40,191 nt of DNA from Streptococcus thoraltensis DSM 12221. Lineage in GTDB: Bacteria; Bacillota; Bacilli; Lactobacillales; Streptococcaceae. Made by a program: the position numbers and the translations under genes. The stretch's first letter is position 1, and every line of letters starts with the position of its first letter. Location of the stretch: contig NZ_KB904633.1 in assembly GCF_000380145.1 (NCBI RefSeq), positions 41,266 to 81,456 of the forward strand, given 5' to 3'. This document shows, piece after piece, positions 9,158-16,538 of this stretch. The notes under the pieces were generated by a model. It did no database searches. It saw nothing but the letters and a program-made list of their open reading frames with translations, and was not told the origin of the DNA.

Positions 9158-10105
9158 ATGAAAAAACAAAAAATTGTCGTAGCACTTGGAGGAAACGCTA
9201 TTTTGTCAACGGATGCTTCGGCAAAAGCGCAACAAGAAGCACTGATTAGTACGTCGAAGTCTTTAATCAAATTAGTAAAAGAAGGACATGATGTCATCGT
9301 CACCCATGGTAATGGTCCTCAAGTTGGTAATTTATTATTACAACAAGCTGCCATTGATTCTGAAAAAAATCCTGCCATGCCACTTGATACTTGTGTTGCT
9401 ATGACAGAAGGAAGTATTGGTTTTTGGCTTCAAAATGCTCTTGATAATGAACTCAAAGAGCAAGGGATAGACAAAGAAGTTGCTACAGTTATTACACAAG
9501 TTGTTGTTGATCCTAAAGATAAGGCTTTTACAAATCCAACTAAGCCAATTGGTCCATTTTTAACGAAAGAAGAAGCTGATAAACAAGCTGAAGAAAGCGG
9601 TGCTAAATTTAAAGAAGATGCCGGTCGTGGTTGGCGCAAAGTTGTTCCTTCACCAAAACCAGTTGCTATCAAAGAAATCAAAACGATTCAAACTCTCCTT
9701 GAAGCAGGACAAATTGTTATTGCAGCTGGTGGAGGCGGCATTCCAGTTGTTCAAGAAGAAAATGGCTTCTTAAAAGGAGTTGAAGCTGTTATTGATAAAG
9801 ATTTTGCTTCTCAAACATTAGCCGAACTCGTTGATGCTGACTTATTTATCGTTTTGACAGGAGTTGATTACGTCTTTATCAACTTTAATAAACCAAATCA
9901 AGAAAAGCTAGAGAAAGTATCTGTTGCAGAATTAGAGAACTATATCAAAGAAGAGCAATTTGCAGCAGGATCGATGTTACCAAAAGTAGAAGCTGCTATG
10001 GCTTTTGTTAATAATAAACCAGACTCTAAAGCTGCGATTACTTCTTTAGAAAATTTAGGTGAGCTTATTGATAGTGAGAGTGGAACAATCATTGTAGCAA
10101 AATAA
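9158..10105 (+). CDS. arcC: Carbamate kinase
   Basis: Transfers phosphate from carbamoyl phosphate to ADP, giving ATP, CO2 and ammonia: the energy-yielding last ADI step. 315 residues, full length for the amino-acid kinase fold. Motifs are [10 protein letters not shown] at the N-terminus, [26 protein letters not shown], the glycine-rich AAGGGGIPV and [12 protein letters not shown]. It is the last gene of the operon, with an AAGGAG ribosome binding site and a terminator about 85 bases downstream. Confidence 0.97.
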   Translation: MKKQKIVVALGGNAILSTDASAKAQQEALISTSKSLIKLVKEGHDVIVTHGNGPQVGNLLLQQAAIDSEKNPAMPLDTCVAMTEGSIGFWLQNALDNELKEQGIDKEVATVITQVVVDPKDKAFTNPTKPIGPFLTKEEADKQAEESGAKFKEDAGRGWRKVVPSPKPVAIKEIKTIQTLLEAGQIVIAAGGGGIPVVQEENGFLKGVEAVIDKDFASQTLAELVDADLFIVLTGVDYVFINFNKPNQEKLEKVSVAELENYIKEEQFAAGSMLPKVEAAMAFVNNKPDSKAAITSLENLGELIDSESGTIIVAK

Positions 10106-10189
10106 TAGCGTAATTGGACAACGTTCCATTTCAAGTTAGAAGAAACGAAGCCCCTCAAATCATTAAAAATAGTGATTAGCTGATTTTTC

Positions 10190-10226
10190 AGAGCCTTATC
10201 TAATGGTGATAGATAAGGCTCTCTTT
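10190..10226 (+). terminator. Terminator of the arc operon
   Basis: 13-bp perfect arms AGAGCCTTATCTA / TAGATAAGGCTCT with a 7-base loop, followed by CTTT. The T-run is short. Confidence 0.7.
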
Positions 10227-10288
10227 AGTCTAATCAACAACTAGATGATTTGTATCTCATTGCTGGTGCACCTTTTCTTTTTATGATT

Positions 10289-10486
10289 TATAGTCAAATC
10301 AATTAACTTTCAGAACAAGGAACAGAAAAGACGCAAACAGTACTTGATACTCAATGAAAATCCAAAGCAGACTAGGCAACGCCGATACAGATAGAAAAGT
10401 CAACAAGGTCTGGTTTGGATTTTCGAAGAGTATGAATACGGCAAGTCGAAAGTGACGATATATTAAAGTTAATTCAACAGACTATC
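10289..10486 (+). repeat. Composite miniature inverted-repeat element, copy 2
   Basis: 198 bp. Left end TATAGTCAAATCAATTAACT, right end AAGTTAATTCAACAGACTAT. The inner module (10347-10433, 87 bp) is shorter and in the opposite orientation to copy 1: it begins ATACTCAATGAAAATC and ends GATTTTCGAAGAGTAT. It lies between arcC and the aminotransferase. With copy 1 it brackets the whole arc region in direct orientation. Confidence 0.85.
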
Positions 10487-10626
10487 CATGATAATTCTAG
10501 TCTAACAACCATAGCGGTTTCAATTTAAACCTCTTAATTGTATAATACAAAAAGAACAGTAAATTAATGATTCACTTATAAAAAGAAAACAACACTTGAT
10601 AAACTAACTTACAGAAAGGATTACCT

Positions 10627-11745
10627 ATGGAAATCAATGCTTTTGGAGTTGAAGAATGGCTCAACAAATGGGAAAATGAGGCTATCTATGATATTGCAGG
10701 AAGTTCCATTGCATCAATGACCTTAGAAGACATCCTCAATTTAGAGCCATCCATTCGAAACAAACTAGTTGAGACACTATGCCATAAGACCATGAACTAT
10801 GGTTGGATTGAGGGATCCCCTGAATTTAAAGAAGAGGTCTCAAAACTCTATCAAACAGTCAAACCAAGTCAAATACTCCAAACCAACGGAGCTACTGGAG
10901 CCAACTTTTTAGCCCTATACAGCTTAATAGAAGCAGGCGACCATGTCATTTCTCTCTATCCAAGCTACCAACAACTCTATGATATTCCTCGCTCATTTGG
11001 AGCTGATGTCTCCCTTTGGCATATTCATGAAAAAGATAATTGGCTTCCCTCCCTAAATGAGTTGCGCAAACTAGTACGTCCTAATACCAAAATGATTTGT
11101 ATTAATAATGCTAATAATCCTACAGGGACTATCATGGATCAGGCTTTCTTAGAAGAACTTATTAGCATTGCTGACGAAATAGGCGCCTATATCTTATCTG
11201 ACGAAGTTTATCAACCTTTAGAAGATGATTTTAGTATTCCTGCCATTGTGGATCTCTACGACAAGGGAATTTCAACCAACAGCCTATCTAAAACCTACTC
11301 CGTGCCCGGTGTGCGAGTGGGATGGGTTGCCTCAAATAATCAAATTGCCGATCACTTTCGCAAGTATCGCGACTACACCATGATCTGTGCAGGTGTCTTT
11401 GATGATATTATAGCAACACATGTCCTTCACCATAAAGACACCGTTTTAAAGCGCAACAAAGAGATTGTTCATCGTAATCTGTCCCTTGTTAACGATTGGA
11501 TTAACAAGGAGCCACGTGTTTCTCTGATACCTCCACGTCATGTATCCACATCCTTTATCAAGTTAGACATCCCTGAAGATACTGAAAACTTCTGTATCCG
11601 ATTATTAAAAGAAAAAGGTGTTCTGCTAGTTCCCGGAAACCGTTTTGATATGCCTGGCTATGCCAGATTGGGTTACTGTACGCATACAGAAATTCTGCAA
11701 GAAGGATTGAAAAGGTTATCAGAATTCTTAAAAGAATTTGACTAA
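10627..11745 (+). CDS. Class I/II PLP-dependent aminotransferase
   Basis: 372 residues, fold-type I. The cofactor lysine is Lys222 in STNSLSKTYSVPGVRVGW, NPTG is at 164-167, Asp192 in LSDEVYQP pairs with the pyridine nitrogen, and the C-terminal substrate arginine is probably in MPGYARLGYC. The N-terminus (NAFGVEEWLNKWE, YDIAGSSIASMTLE) is the type seen in capreomycidine-synthase-like aminotransferases. In Latilactobacillus sakei an aminotransferase called ArcT belongs to the arc operon. This gene, only 520 bases after arcC, may be its counterpart, but a terminator and a repeat separate them. The reaction is not known. It has an AGAAAGGATT ribosome binding site. Confidence 0.85.
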   Translation: MEINAFGVEEWLNKWENEAIYDIAGSSIASMTLEDILNLEPSIRNKLVETLCHKTMNYGWIEGSPEFKEEVSKLYQTVKPSQILQTNGATGANFLALYSLIEAGDHVISLYPSYQQLYDIPRSFGADVSLWHIHEKDNWLPSLNELRKLVRPNTKMICINNANNPTGTIMDQAFLEELISIADEIGAYILSDEVYQPLEDDFSIPAIVDLYDKGISTNSLSKTYSVPGVRVGWVASNNQIADHFRKYRDYTMICAGVFDDIIATHVLHHKDTVLKRNKEIVHRNLSLVNDWINKEPRVSLIPPRHVSTSFIKLDIPEDTENFCIRLLKEKGVLLVPGNRFDMPGYARLGYCTHTEILQEGLKRLSEFLKEFD

Positions 11746-11788
11746 GCTCTATAAATCCTATCACCAAATAACTAATAACTCCCCAAAA

Positions 11789-11823
11789 ATAAAGACGAGT
11801 TTCACATGGAAACTCGTCTTTAT
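11789..11823. terminator. Bidirectional terminator between the aminotransferase and trpS
   Basis: Near-perfect arms ATAAAGACGAGTTTC / GAAACTCGTCTTTAT. The gene on the left runs + and trpS runs -, so it serves convergent transcription. Confidence 0.8.
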
Positions 11824-11844
11824 GCTGAAACAGTGGGCTAATCT

Positions 11845-12867
11845 TTAAAAATAAGCGATTCCCATAGCGTCCTTCACCTCAGCTAGTGTCTGACTAGCCA
11901 CTTCTCGTGCTTTATCACTACCATCTTTTAGCATTCTAAAAACTTCGCCCATATCTTTAGCATATTCTAAGCGACGGCTTCGTATCGGTGCTAATTCACG
12001 CTCTAAAATCTCAAGAAGATAGCGCTTAGTTTTGACATCTCCAAGTCCACCACGTTGGTAATGCTCTTTCATAGATGCAATATCGGCTTGATCTGCTTCA
12101 CGACCAAAAATATCCAAATAATGGAAAACCATATTTCCTTCAATTTGACCTGGATCTTCCACACGAATGTGATTTGGATCTGTGTACATGCTCATGACTT
12201 TTTTACGCACAGTATCCATATCGTCAGAAAGGTAGATACCGTTACCTAAGGATTTAGACATTTTAGCATTGCCATCAAGACCTGGCAAACGACCTGCCGC
12301 CTCATTAGCTGGATACATTCCTTCAGGTTCTACTAAAACATCGGTGTGATAAGTATGATTAAAACTACGAACAATTTCACGTGTCTGCTCAATCATTGGT
12401 TTTTGATCATTTCCGACAGGCACCAAATTAGCTTTAAAAGCAGTAATATCTGCAGCTTGAGAAATAGGATACACCAAAAAACCTGATGGGATGGACTCTC
12501 CAAAGCCTTTTTGAGCAATTTCTGTTTTAACAGTTGGATTACGTTCTAAGCGTGCTAAAGAAACCAAGTTCATGTAATACATGGTTAGCTCAGCTAATTC
12601 AGGTATCTGGCTTTGGATAAAAATAGTTGATTTTTCTGGATGTAAGCCAGCAGATAGATAATCAAGAGCAACATTACCAATAGACTCTTTAATAATAGCT
12701 GATTCTTTGGCATGATCTGTTAACGCTTGTTGATCTGCTAAAAAAACGAACATATCATAGCGATTCTCATTTTGTAAAATCACTCGATTTTTAAGTGACC
12801 CCACATAATGCCCTAGATGTAACTTTCCTGTAGGGCGATCTCCTGTTAAAATAATTGGTCTACTCAT
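11845..12867 (-). CDS. trpS: Tryptophan--tRNA ligase
   Basis: Charges tRNA-Trp. 340 residues, class Ic synthetase. The HIGH-type motif is in [11 protein letters not shown], the KMSKS loop in [12 protein letters not shown], and the specificity region reads [25 protein letters not shown]. The length matches bacterial TrpS of the group with an extended linker. The start follows AAAGGAGAAATGA. A long structured leader lies upstream. The gene is co-directional with leftward replication. Confidence 0.97.
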   Translation of the reverse strand: MSRPIILTGDRPTGKLHLGHYVGSLKNRVILQNENRYDMFVFLADQQALTDHAKESAIIKESIGNVALDYLSAGLHPEKSTIFIQSQIPELAELTMYYMNLVSLARLERNPTVKTEIAQKGFGESIPSGFLVYPISQAADITAFKANLVPVGNDQKPMIEQTREIVRSFNHTYHTDVLVEPEGMYPANEAAGRLPGLDGNAKMSKSLGNGIYLSDDMDTVRKKVMSMYTDPNHIRVEDPGQIEGNMVFHYLDIFGREADQADIASMKEHYQRGGLGDVKTKRYLLEILERELAPIRSRRLEYAKDMGEVFRMLKDGSDKAREVASQTLAEVKDAMGIAYF

Positions 12868-12991
12868 TCATTTCTCCTTTAAAGTCAAAATCTTACCTAA
12901 TAACAATTTTCAAGTTTCAACAAACAACTTACAGTACAGCAGTGGTTGATTGTTGATATAAACTATCCTCTACTTTTAAAGTAAGTCAAAG

Positions 12992-13023
12992 AAAAAGCCC
13001 ACACAGTTCAACTAGGTAAGGGC
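12992..13023 (-). terminator. Terminator-like hairpin inside the trpS leader
   Basis: GCCCTTAC pairs with GTGTGGGC with one mismatch, followed on the minus strand by five T. It could be a regulated attenuator of trpS. A possible second promoter (TTGACT, 17 bp, ATAGTT) lies just after it on the minus strand. Confidence 0.45.
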
Positions 13024-13114
13024 ATTCCTTTTAAGAAGCAGTATCAGCTCAATTAAAAAAAGAAAAGACCTGCTATCTTTTTATGATTATACTAATAGTT
13101 GCTTAATGACCTAA

Positions 13115-13130
13115 AGTTTCATGTGAAACA
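13115..13130. promoter_or_regulatory. Degenerate parS-like palindrome
   Basis: AGTTTCATGTGAAACA differs at two of 16 positions from the parS consensus TGTTTCACGTGAAACA. It lies in the trpS leader and may be either a weak ParB site or simply an RNA hairpin arm. Confidence 0.35.
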
Positions 13131-13219
13131 CCAACTCACATCACCGAGCTACCCTACTGGTTTACAGTAAATAACTGCTCTCTAAAAAGACAGTTCTCAA
13201 CGACTCACTTGATGGTTTT

Positions 13220-13248
13220 ATTCTAAGCCAAAATATAAACAAAGTCAA
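13220..13248 (-). promoter_or_regulatory. Promoter of the trpS leader
   Basis: On the minus strand: -35 TTGACT (13243-13248), exact 17-bp spacer, -10 TAGAAT (13220-13225). From here to the repeat at 13543 no gene or further signal was recognised. Confidence 0.6.
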
Positions 13249-13542
13249 GTTTATCACCAATCATACTATACTTAATAATCTTATCAAAATAGACGTATCC
13301 ACTACTTATTAAACTACCGCTTCCTCTCCCATTACAGGTCGATTTTTTAACAGTTTGCTCTAGCAAATGATAAATAATGTAACTAGAGTCATTAAGATAT
13401 TGACATAACAGTAAACCTCTACAAGCCTAAGGCATATAACAGCTTTTTTATTAGTTAGTAGATTATTTTTACCTTCTTGAATATGACATTAAAATACAAA
13501 CCTTTGATAAAGCTAATCACCACTCACCAATAATATCATTAT

Positions 13543-13757
13543 TATGGTCAAATGAATTAGCTCTCAGACAAGGAACAAAAAAGACGCGGTCAGTACTTGA
13601 TACTCAATAAAAATCAAAAGCAGACTAGGCGACACAGATAGCAGATAGAACTGAAGGTCATCAAATCAAGGCAACAAGATCTACTTTGGATTTTCGAAGA
13701 GTATAAGTACGGCAAGTCGAAAGTGACCATGTATCAAAGTTAATTCAAAAGACTATA
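13543..13757 (+). repeat. Composite miniature inverted-repeat element, copy 3
   Basis: 215 bp. Left end TATGGTCAAATGAATTAG, right end AAGTTAATTCAAAAGACTATA. The inner module (13600-13704, 105 bp) has the same orientation as in copy 2: ATACTCAATAAAAATCAAAA to GATTTTCGAAGAGTAT. The outer junctions CAGTACTTG and AAGTACGGCAAGTCGAAAGT match the uninterrupted copy at 39013. It lies between the divergently oriented trpS and the YitT-family gene. Confidence 0.85.
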
Positions 13758-13773
13758 TATCATTCCAAAAGGC

Positions 13774-13859
13774 TTGACTAGTTGACTAAGCTGATGGATA
13801 ATAGAGAAACCATTAACATTTCAATATGGTCAGTAGCTTAGTGAACTTATTTCACTAAG
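13774..13859 (+). promoter_or_regulatory. Promoter and leader hairpin of the YitT-family gene
   Basis: -35 TTGACT (13774-13779), 17-bp spacer and -10 GATAAT (13797-13802). A hairpin CTTAGTGAA / TTCACTAAG (13837-13859) follows near +30, with TCTTTTC after it. The hairpin could act as a leaky terminator or an mRNA stabiliser. Confidence 0.5.
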
Positions 13860-13908
13860 TCTTTTCAATATCTAAACAGATAAAAATTACTAATAAAAGG
13901 AGTGTAAC

Positions 13909-14781
13909 ATGTCTAAAAAAGTGAAAAACTTCATTCTTTTAAATATCGGTTCTATAATGGCAGCTTTTGGATTTAATGCTTTTTTTCTGCCCAATCACAT
14001 TGTTACAGGGGGTATTGGAGGTCTAGCCATTAGTTTCCACGAGCTATTTTCTTGGGATGCTGCCCTTTTCATGATGGTATCCAATATTCCATTACTCCTG
14101 CTGTGTTATTTTTATCTAGGGAAACCCATTTTTCTAAAAACAATTTACGGTTCTCTCATTTACCCTATCTTTATTAAACTAACACAAGGAGCGCCTACAA
14201 TCACTGAAAATCCTTTATTAGCTGCTTTGTTCGGCGGTATCATCGTTGGTGTAGGACTGGGATTGGTTTTTTGGAGTGATTCATCTACAGGAGGAACAGG
14301 TATTATTATTCAGTTACTAGGTAAGTACTCTCCCATCACACTAGGGCAAGGGGTTATCCTAGTTGATGGTCTGATTACCGCCATTGGATTTCTTGCTTTT
14401 GACAGTGATACGGTCATGTACTCTATTATAGGACTCGTTACGATTAGCTATATCATTAATGCTGTCCAAACTGGTTTTACAACCTTAAATACTGTCATCA
14501 TTGTTTCTCAAAAACATCAAGAAATCAAGACCTACATCAATACTGTTGCAGATAGAGGGGTGACAGAAATCCCTGTAAAAGGAGGCTATTCTGGAACTGA
14601 GCAGACCATGCTAATGACTACGATTTCTGGTTACGAATTTGTCAAACTACAGGAAGCTATCACTTCAATTGATGAGACAGCATTCCTAACAGTAACTCCT
14701 ACTTCTCAGGCGTCCGGACGTGGCTTCAGCCTTCAAAAGAATCATGCCAGTCTGGATGATGATATCCTGATGCCAATGTAA
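13909..14781 (+). CDS. YitT-family membrane protein (DUF161/DUF2179)
   Basis: 290 residues. The N-terminal two thirds contain about five or six membrane helices, with family motifs GFNAFFLPNHIVTGGIGGLA and FWSDSSTGGTGIIIQLLGKY. The C-terminal soluble DUF2179 domain (about 205-285) includes VADRGVTEIPVKGGYSG and TISGYEFVKLQEAI. The molecular function of the family is not established. It has an AAAGGAGTG ribosome binding site. The next gene's TTG start lies 64 bases on, so the two may be co-transcribed. Confidence 0.88.
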   Translation: MSKKVKNFILLNIGSIMAAFGFNAFFLPNHIVTGGIGGLAISFHELFSWDAALFMMVSNIPLLLLCYFYLGKPIFLKTIYGSLIYPIFIKLTQGAPTITENPLLAALFGGIIVGVGLGLVFWSDSSTGGTGIIIQLLGKYSPITLGQGVILVDGLITAIGFLAFDSDTVMYSIIGLVTISYIINAVQTGFTTLNTVIIVSQKHQEIKTYINTVADRGVTEIPVKGGYSGTEQTMLMTTISGYEFVKLQEAITSIDETAFLTVTPTSQASGRGFSLQKNHASLDDDILMPM

Positions 14782-14845
14782 TTGATTGATAAATAAGGGT
14801 TTTTCTAGTAGAATACAGTTAGAATATAGACATGAGGTAAACATA

Positions 14846-16468
14846 TTGCTTACAGTTTCAGACGTTTCACTACGCTTTAGCGATCGCAAACTTTTTGATG
14901 ATGTTAATATCAAATTTACAGAAGGAAACACCTACGGCCTTATTGGCGCTAATGGTGCGGGGAAATCAACCTTCTTAAAAATCTTAGCTGGTGATATTGA
15001 GCCAACAACTGGACACGTTTCACTCGGTCCAGATGAGCGCCTCTCAGTTCTTCGTCAGAATCACTTTGACTACGAAGAAGAACGTGCCATTGATGTTGTG
15101 ATTATGGGGAACCAAGATCTTTACGACATCATGAAAGAAAAAGATGCTATCTATATGAAAGAAGATTTTTCTGATGAAGATGGCGTCCGCGCAGCTGAAT
15201 TAGAAGGTCAGTTTGCAGAGCTTGGTGGCTGGGAAGCAGAGTCAGAAGCATCACAACTACTCCAAAATCTTAATATCCCTGAAGAACTTCATTATCAAAA
15301 TATGAGTGAGTTAGCTAATGGTGATAAGGTCAAAGTTCTCCTTGCCAAAGCCCTCTTTGGTAAACCAGATGTCCTTCTTCTTGACGAGCCAACTAATGGT
15401 CTTGATATTCAATCTATCTCATGGTTGGAAGATTTTTTGATTGATTTTGAAAATACTGTTATCGTTGTATCCCATGACCGTCACTTCTTGAACAAAGTAT
15501 GTACGCACATGGCTGACCTTGATTTTGGTAAAATCAAACTCTTCGTTGGTAACTATGATTTTTGGAAAGAATCATCTGAATTAGCAGCACGTCTTCAAGC
15601 AGACCGTAACGCTAAAGCCGAAGAAAAAATCAAGCAACTTCAAGAATTCGTTGCTCGCTTCTCTGCCAATGCTTCAAAATCAAAACAAGCCACTTCTCGT
15701 AAGAAAATGCTTGATAAAATTGAGCTAGAAGAAATCGTACCATCAAGTCGTAAGTACCCATTCATCAATTTCAAAGCTGAACGTGAAATGGGGAATGACC
15801 TCTTAACCGTTGAAAACTTATCTGTAACAATCGACGGTGAAACCATCCTCGACAATATCAGCTTTATCCTACGTCCGGGTGACAAGACCGCCCTTATCGG
15901 TCAAAATGACCTTCAAACAACAGCCCTTATTCGTGCTATCATGGGGGAAATCCCTTATGAAGGTACTGTCAAGTGGGGTGTGACAACCAGTCAATCCTAC
16001 CTTCCAAAAGATAATACTAAGGATTTTGAAAATGGTGAGACCATCCTTGAATGGTTGCGTCAATTTGCTGCTAAAGAAGAAGACGATAACACTTTCCTCC
16101 GCGGATTCCTTGGCCGCATGCTCTTCTCTGGTGATGAGGTTAACAAGTCTGTCAACGTCTTGTCAGGAGGAGAAAAAGTGCGCGTGATGTTATCTAAACT
16201 CATGCTTCTTAAATCAAATGTCCTTGTACTTGATGACCCAACTAACCACTTGGATTTAGAATCCATCTCAAGTCTTAACGATGGTTTAAAAGCTTTCAAA
16301 GAATCTATCATCTTTGCCAGTCATGACCACGAATTCATTCAAACTCTTGCTAATCATATCATCGTTCTTTCTAAAAACGGAGTTATTGATCGTATTGATG
16401 AAACTTATGATGAATTCCTTGACAATAAAGAAGTTCAAGCAAAAGTTCAAGAACTTTGGAAAGACTAA
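14846..16468 (+). CDS. ABC-F family ATPase (YbiT-like), TTG start
   Basis: 540 residues from the TTG at 14846, chosen because GAGGT lies 7 bases upstream and the protein then begins at the family start LTVSDVSLRF. An ATG 60 bases earlier has no ribosome binding site. It has two ATPase domains and no membrane segment. NBD1 has an intact Walker A GANGAGKST (34-42) and Walker B LLLDEPTN (Asp180, Glu181), but its signature is degenerate, LANGD (156-160). NBD2 has a degenerate Walker A GQNDLQTT (352-359, no lysine) and VLDDPTN (Asp463-Asp464 in place of Asp-Glu), but an intact signature LSGGE (439-443). ABC-F proteins act on ribosomes as translation factors or antibiotic-protection proteins. The specific role is unknown. 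Confidence 0.9.
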   Translation: MLTVSDVSLRFSDRKLFDDVNIKFTEGNTYGLIGANGAGKSTFLKILAGDIEPTTGHVSLGPDERLSVLRQNHFDYEEERAIDVVIMGNQDLYDIMKEKDAIYMKEDFSDEDGVRAAELEGQFAELGGWEAESEASQLLQNLNIPEELHYQNMSELANGDKVKVLLAKALFGKPDVLLLDEPTNGLDIQSISWLEDFLIDFENTVIVVSHDRHFLNKVCTHMADLDFGKIKLFVGNYDFWKESSELAARLQADRNAKAEEKIKQLQEFVARFSANASKSKQATSRKKMLDKIELEEIVPSSRKYPFINFKAEREMGNDLLTVENLSVTIDGETILDNISFILRPGDKTALIGQNDLQTTALIRAIMGEIPYEGTVKWGVTTSQSYLPKDNTKDFENGETILEWLRQFAAKEEDDNTFLRGFLGRMLFSGDEVNKSVNVLSGGEKVRVMLSKLMLLKSNVLVLDDPTNHLDLESISSLNDGLKAFKESIIFASHDHEFIQTLANHIIVLSKNGVIDRIDETYDEFLDNKEVQAKVQELWKD

Positions 16469-16473
16469 ATTAC

Positions 16474-16506
16474 AAAACTCAGTTGTTCATCAACTGAGTT
16501 TTCTAC
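16474..16506 (+). terminator. Terminator after the ABC-F gene
   Basis: Perfect 12-bp stem AAAACTCAGTTG / CAACTGAGTTTT with a 5-base loop; the T-run overlaps the stem end. It lies only 36 bases before the YfhO-family start, so that gene is probably expressed by read-through or a promoter in this gap. Confidence 0.8.
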
Positions 16507-16538
16507 TATACTTTACAAAAAGTTTACAAGGTTAATCT

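Larger units (their letters stand above)
12868..13215 (-). ncRNA. Long structured 5' leader of trpS, class unassigned
   Basis: About 345 transcribed but apparently non-coding bases separate a good promoter from trpS. On the minus strand it holds several hairpins: ATGTGA/TCACAT, AGTTG/CAACT, and a terminator-like stem GCCCTTAC/GTGTGGGC (12997-13023) followed by TTTTT about 125 bases before the gene. A further CAACA/TGTTG stem lies closer to trpS. The arrangement suggests control by transcription attenuation. The T-box core (GGTGGNACCGCG) was looked for and not found, so no known class is claimed. Confidence 0.4.

Noticed and set aside
11797..11813. parS-like GTTTCACATGGAAAC between the aminotransferase and trpS
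   Set aside because: It differs from the parS consensus at several positions and is fully explained as the top of the bidirectional terminator.
12868..13215. T-box riboswitch upstream of trpS
   Set aside because: The expected GGTGGNACCGCG core was not found on the minus strand. The region is listed only as an unassigned structured leader.
13785..13842. Antiterminator (ACTAAGCTGA with TCAGTAGCTTAGT) competing with the hairpin before the YitT-family gene
   Set aside because: The left arm overlaps the predicted promoter (13774-13802) and so would not be in the transcript.
14786..14845. Upstream ATG start for the ABC-F protein adding 20 residues
   Set aside because: It lies 5 bases after the YitT stop without a ribosome binding site. 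The TTG at 14846 has GAGGT at the proper distance and starts at the conserved family N-terminus.
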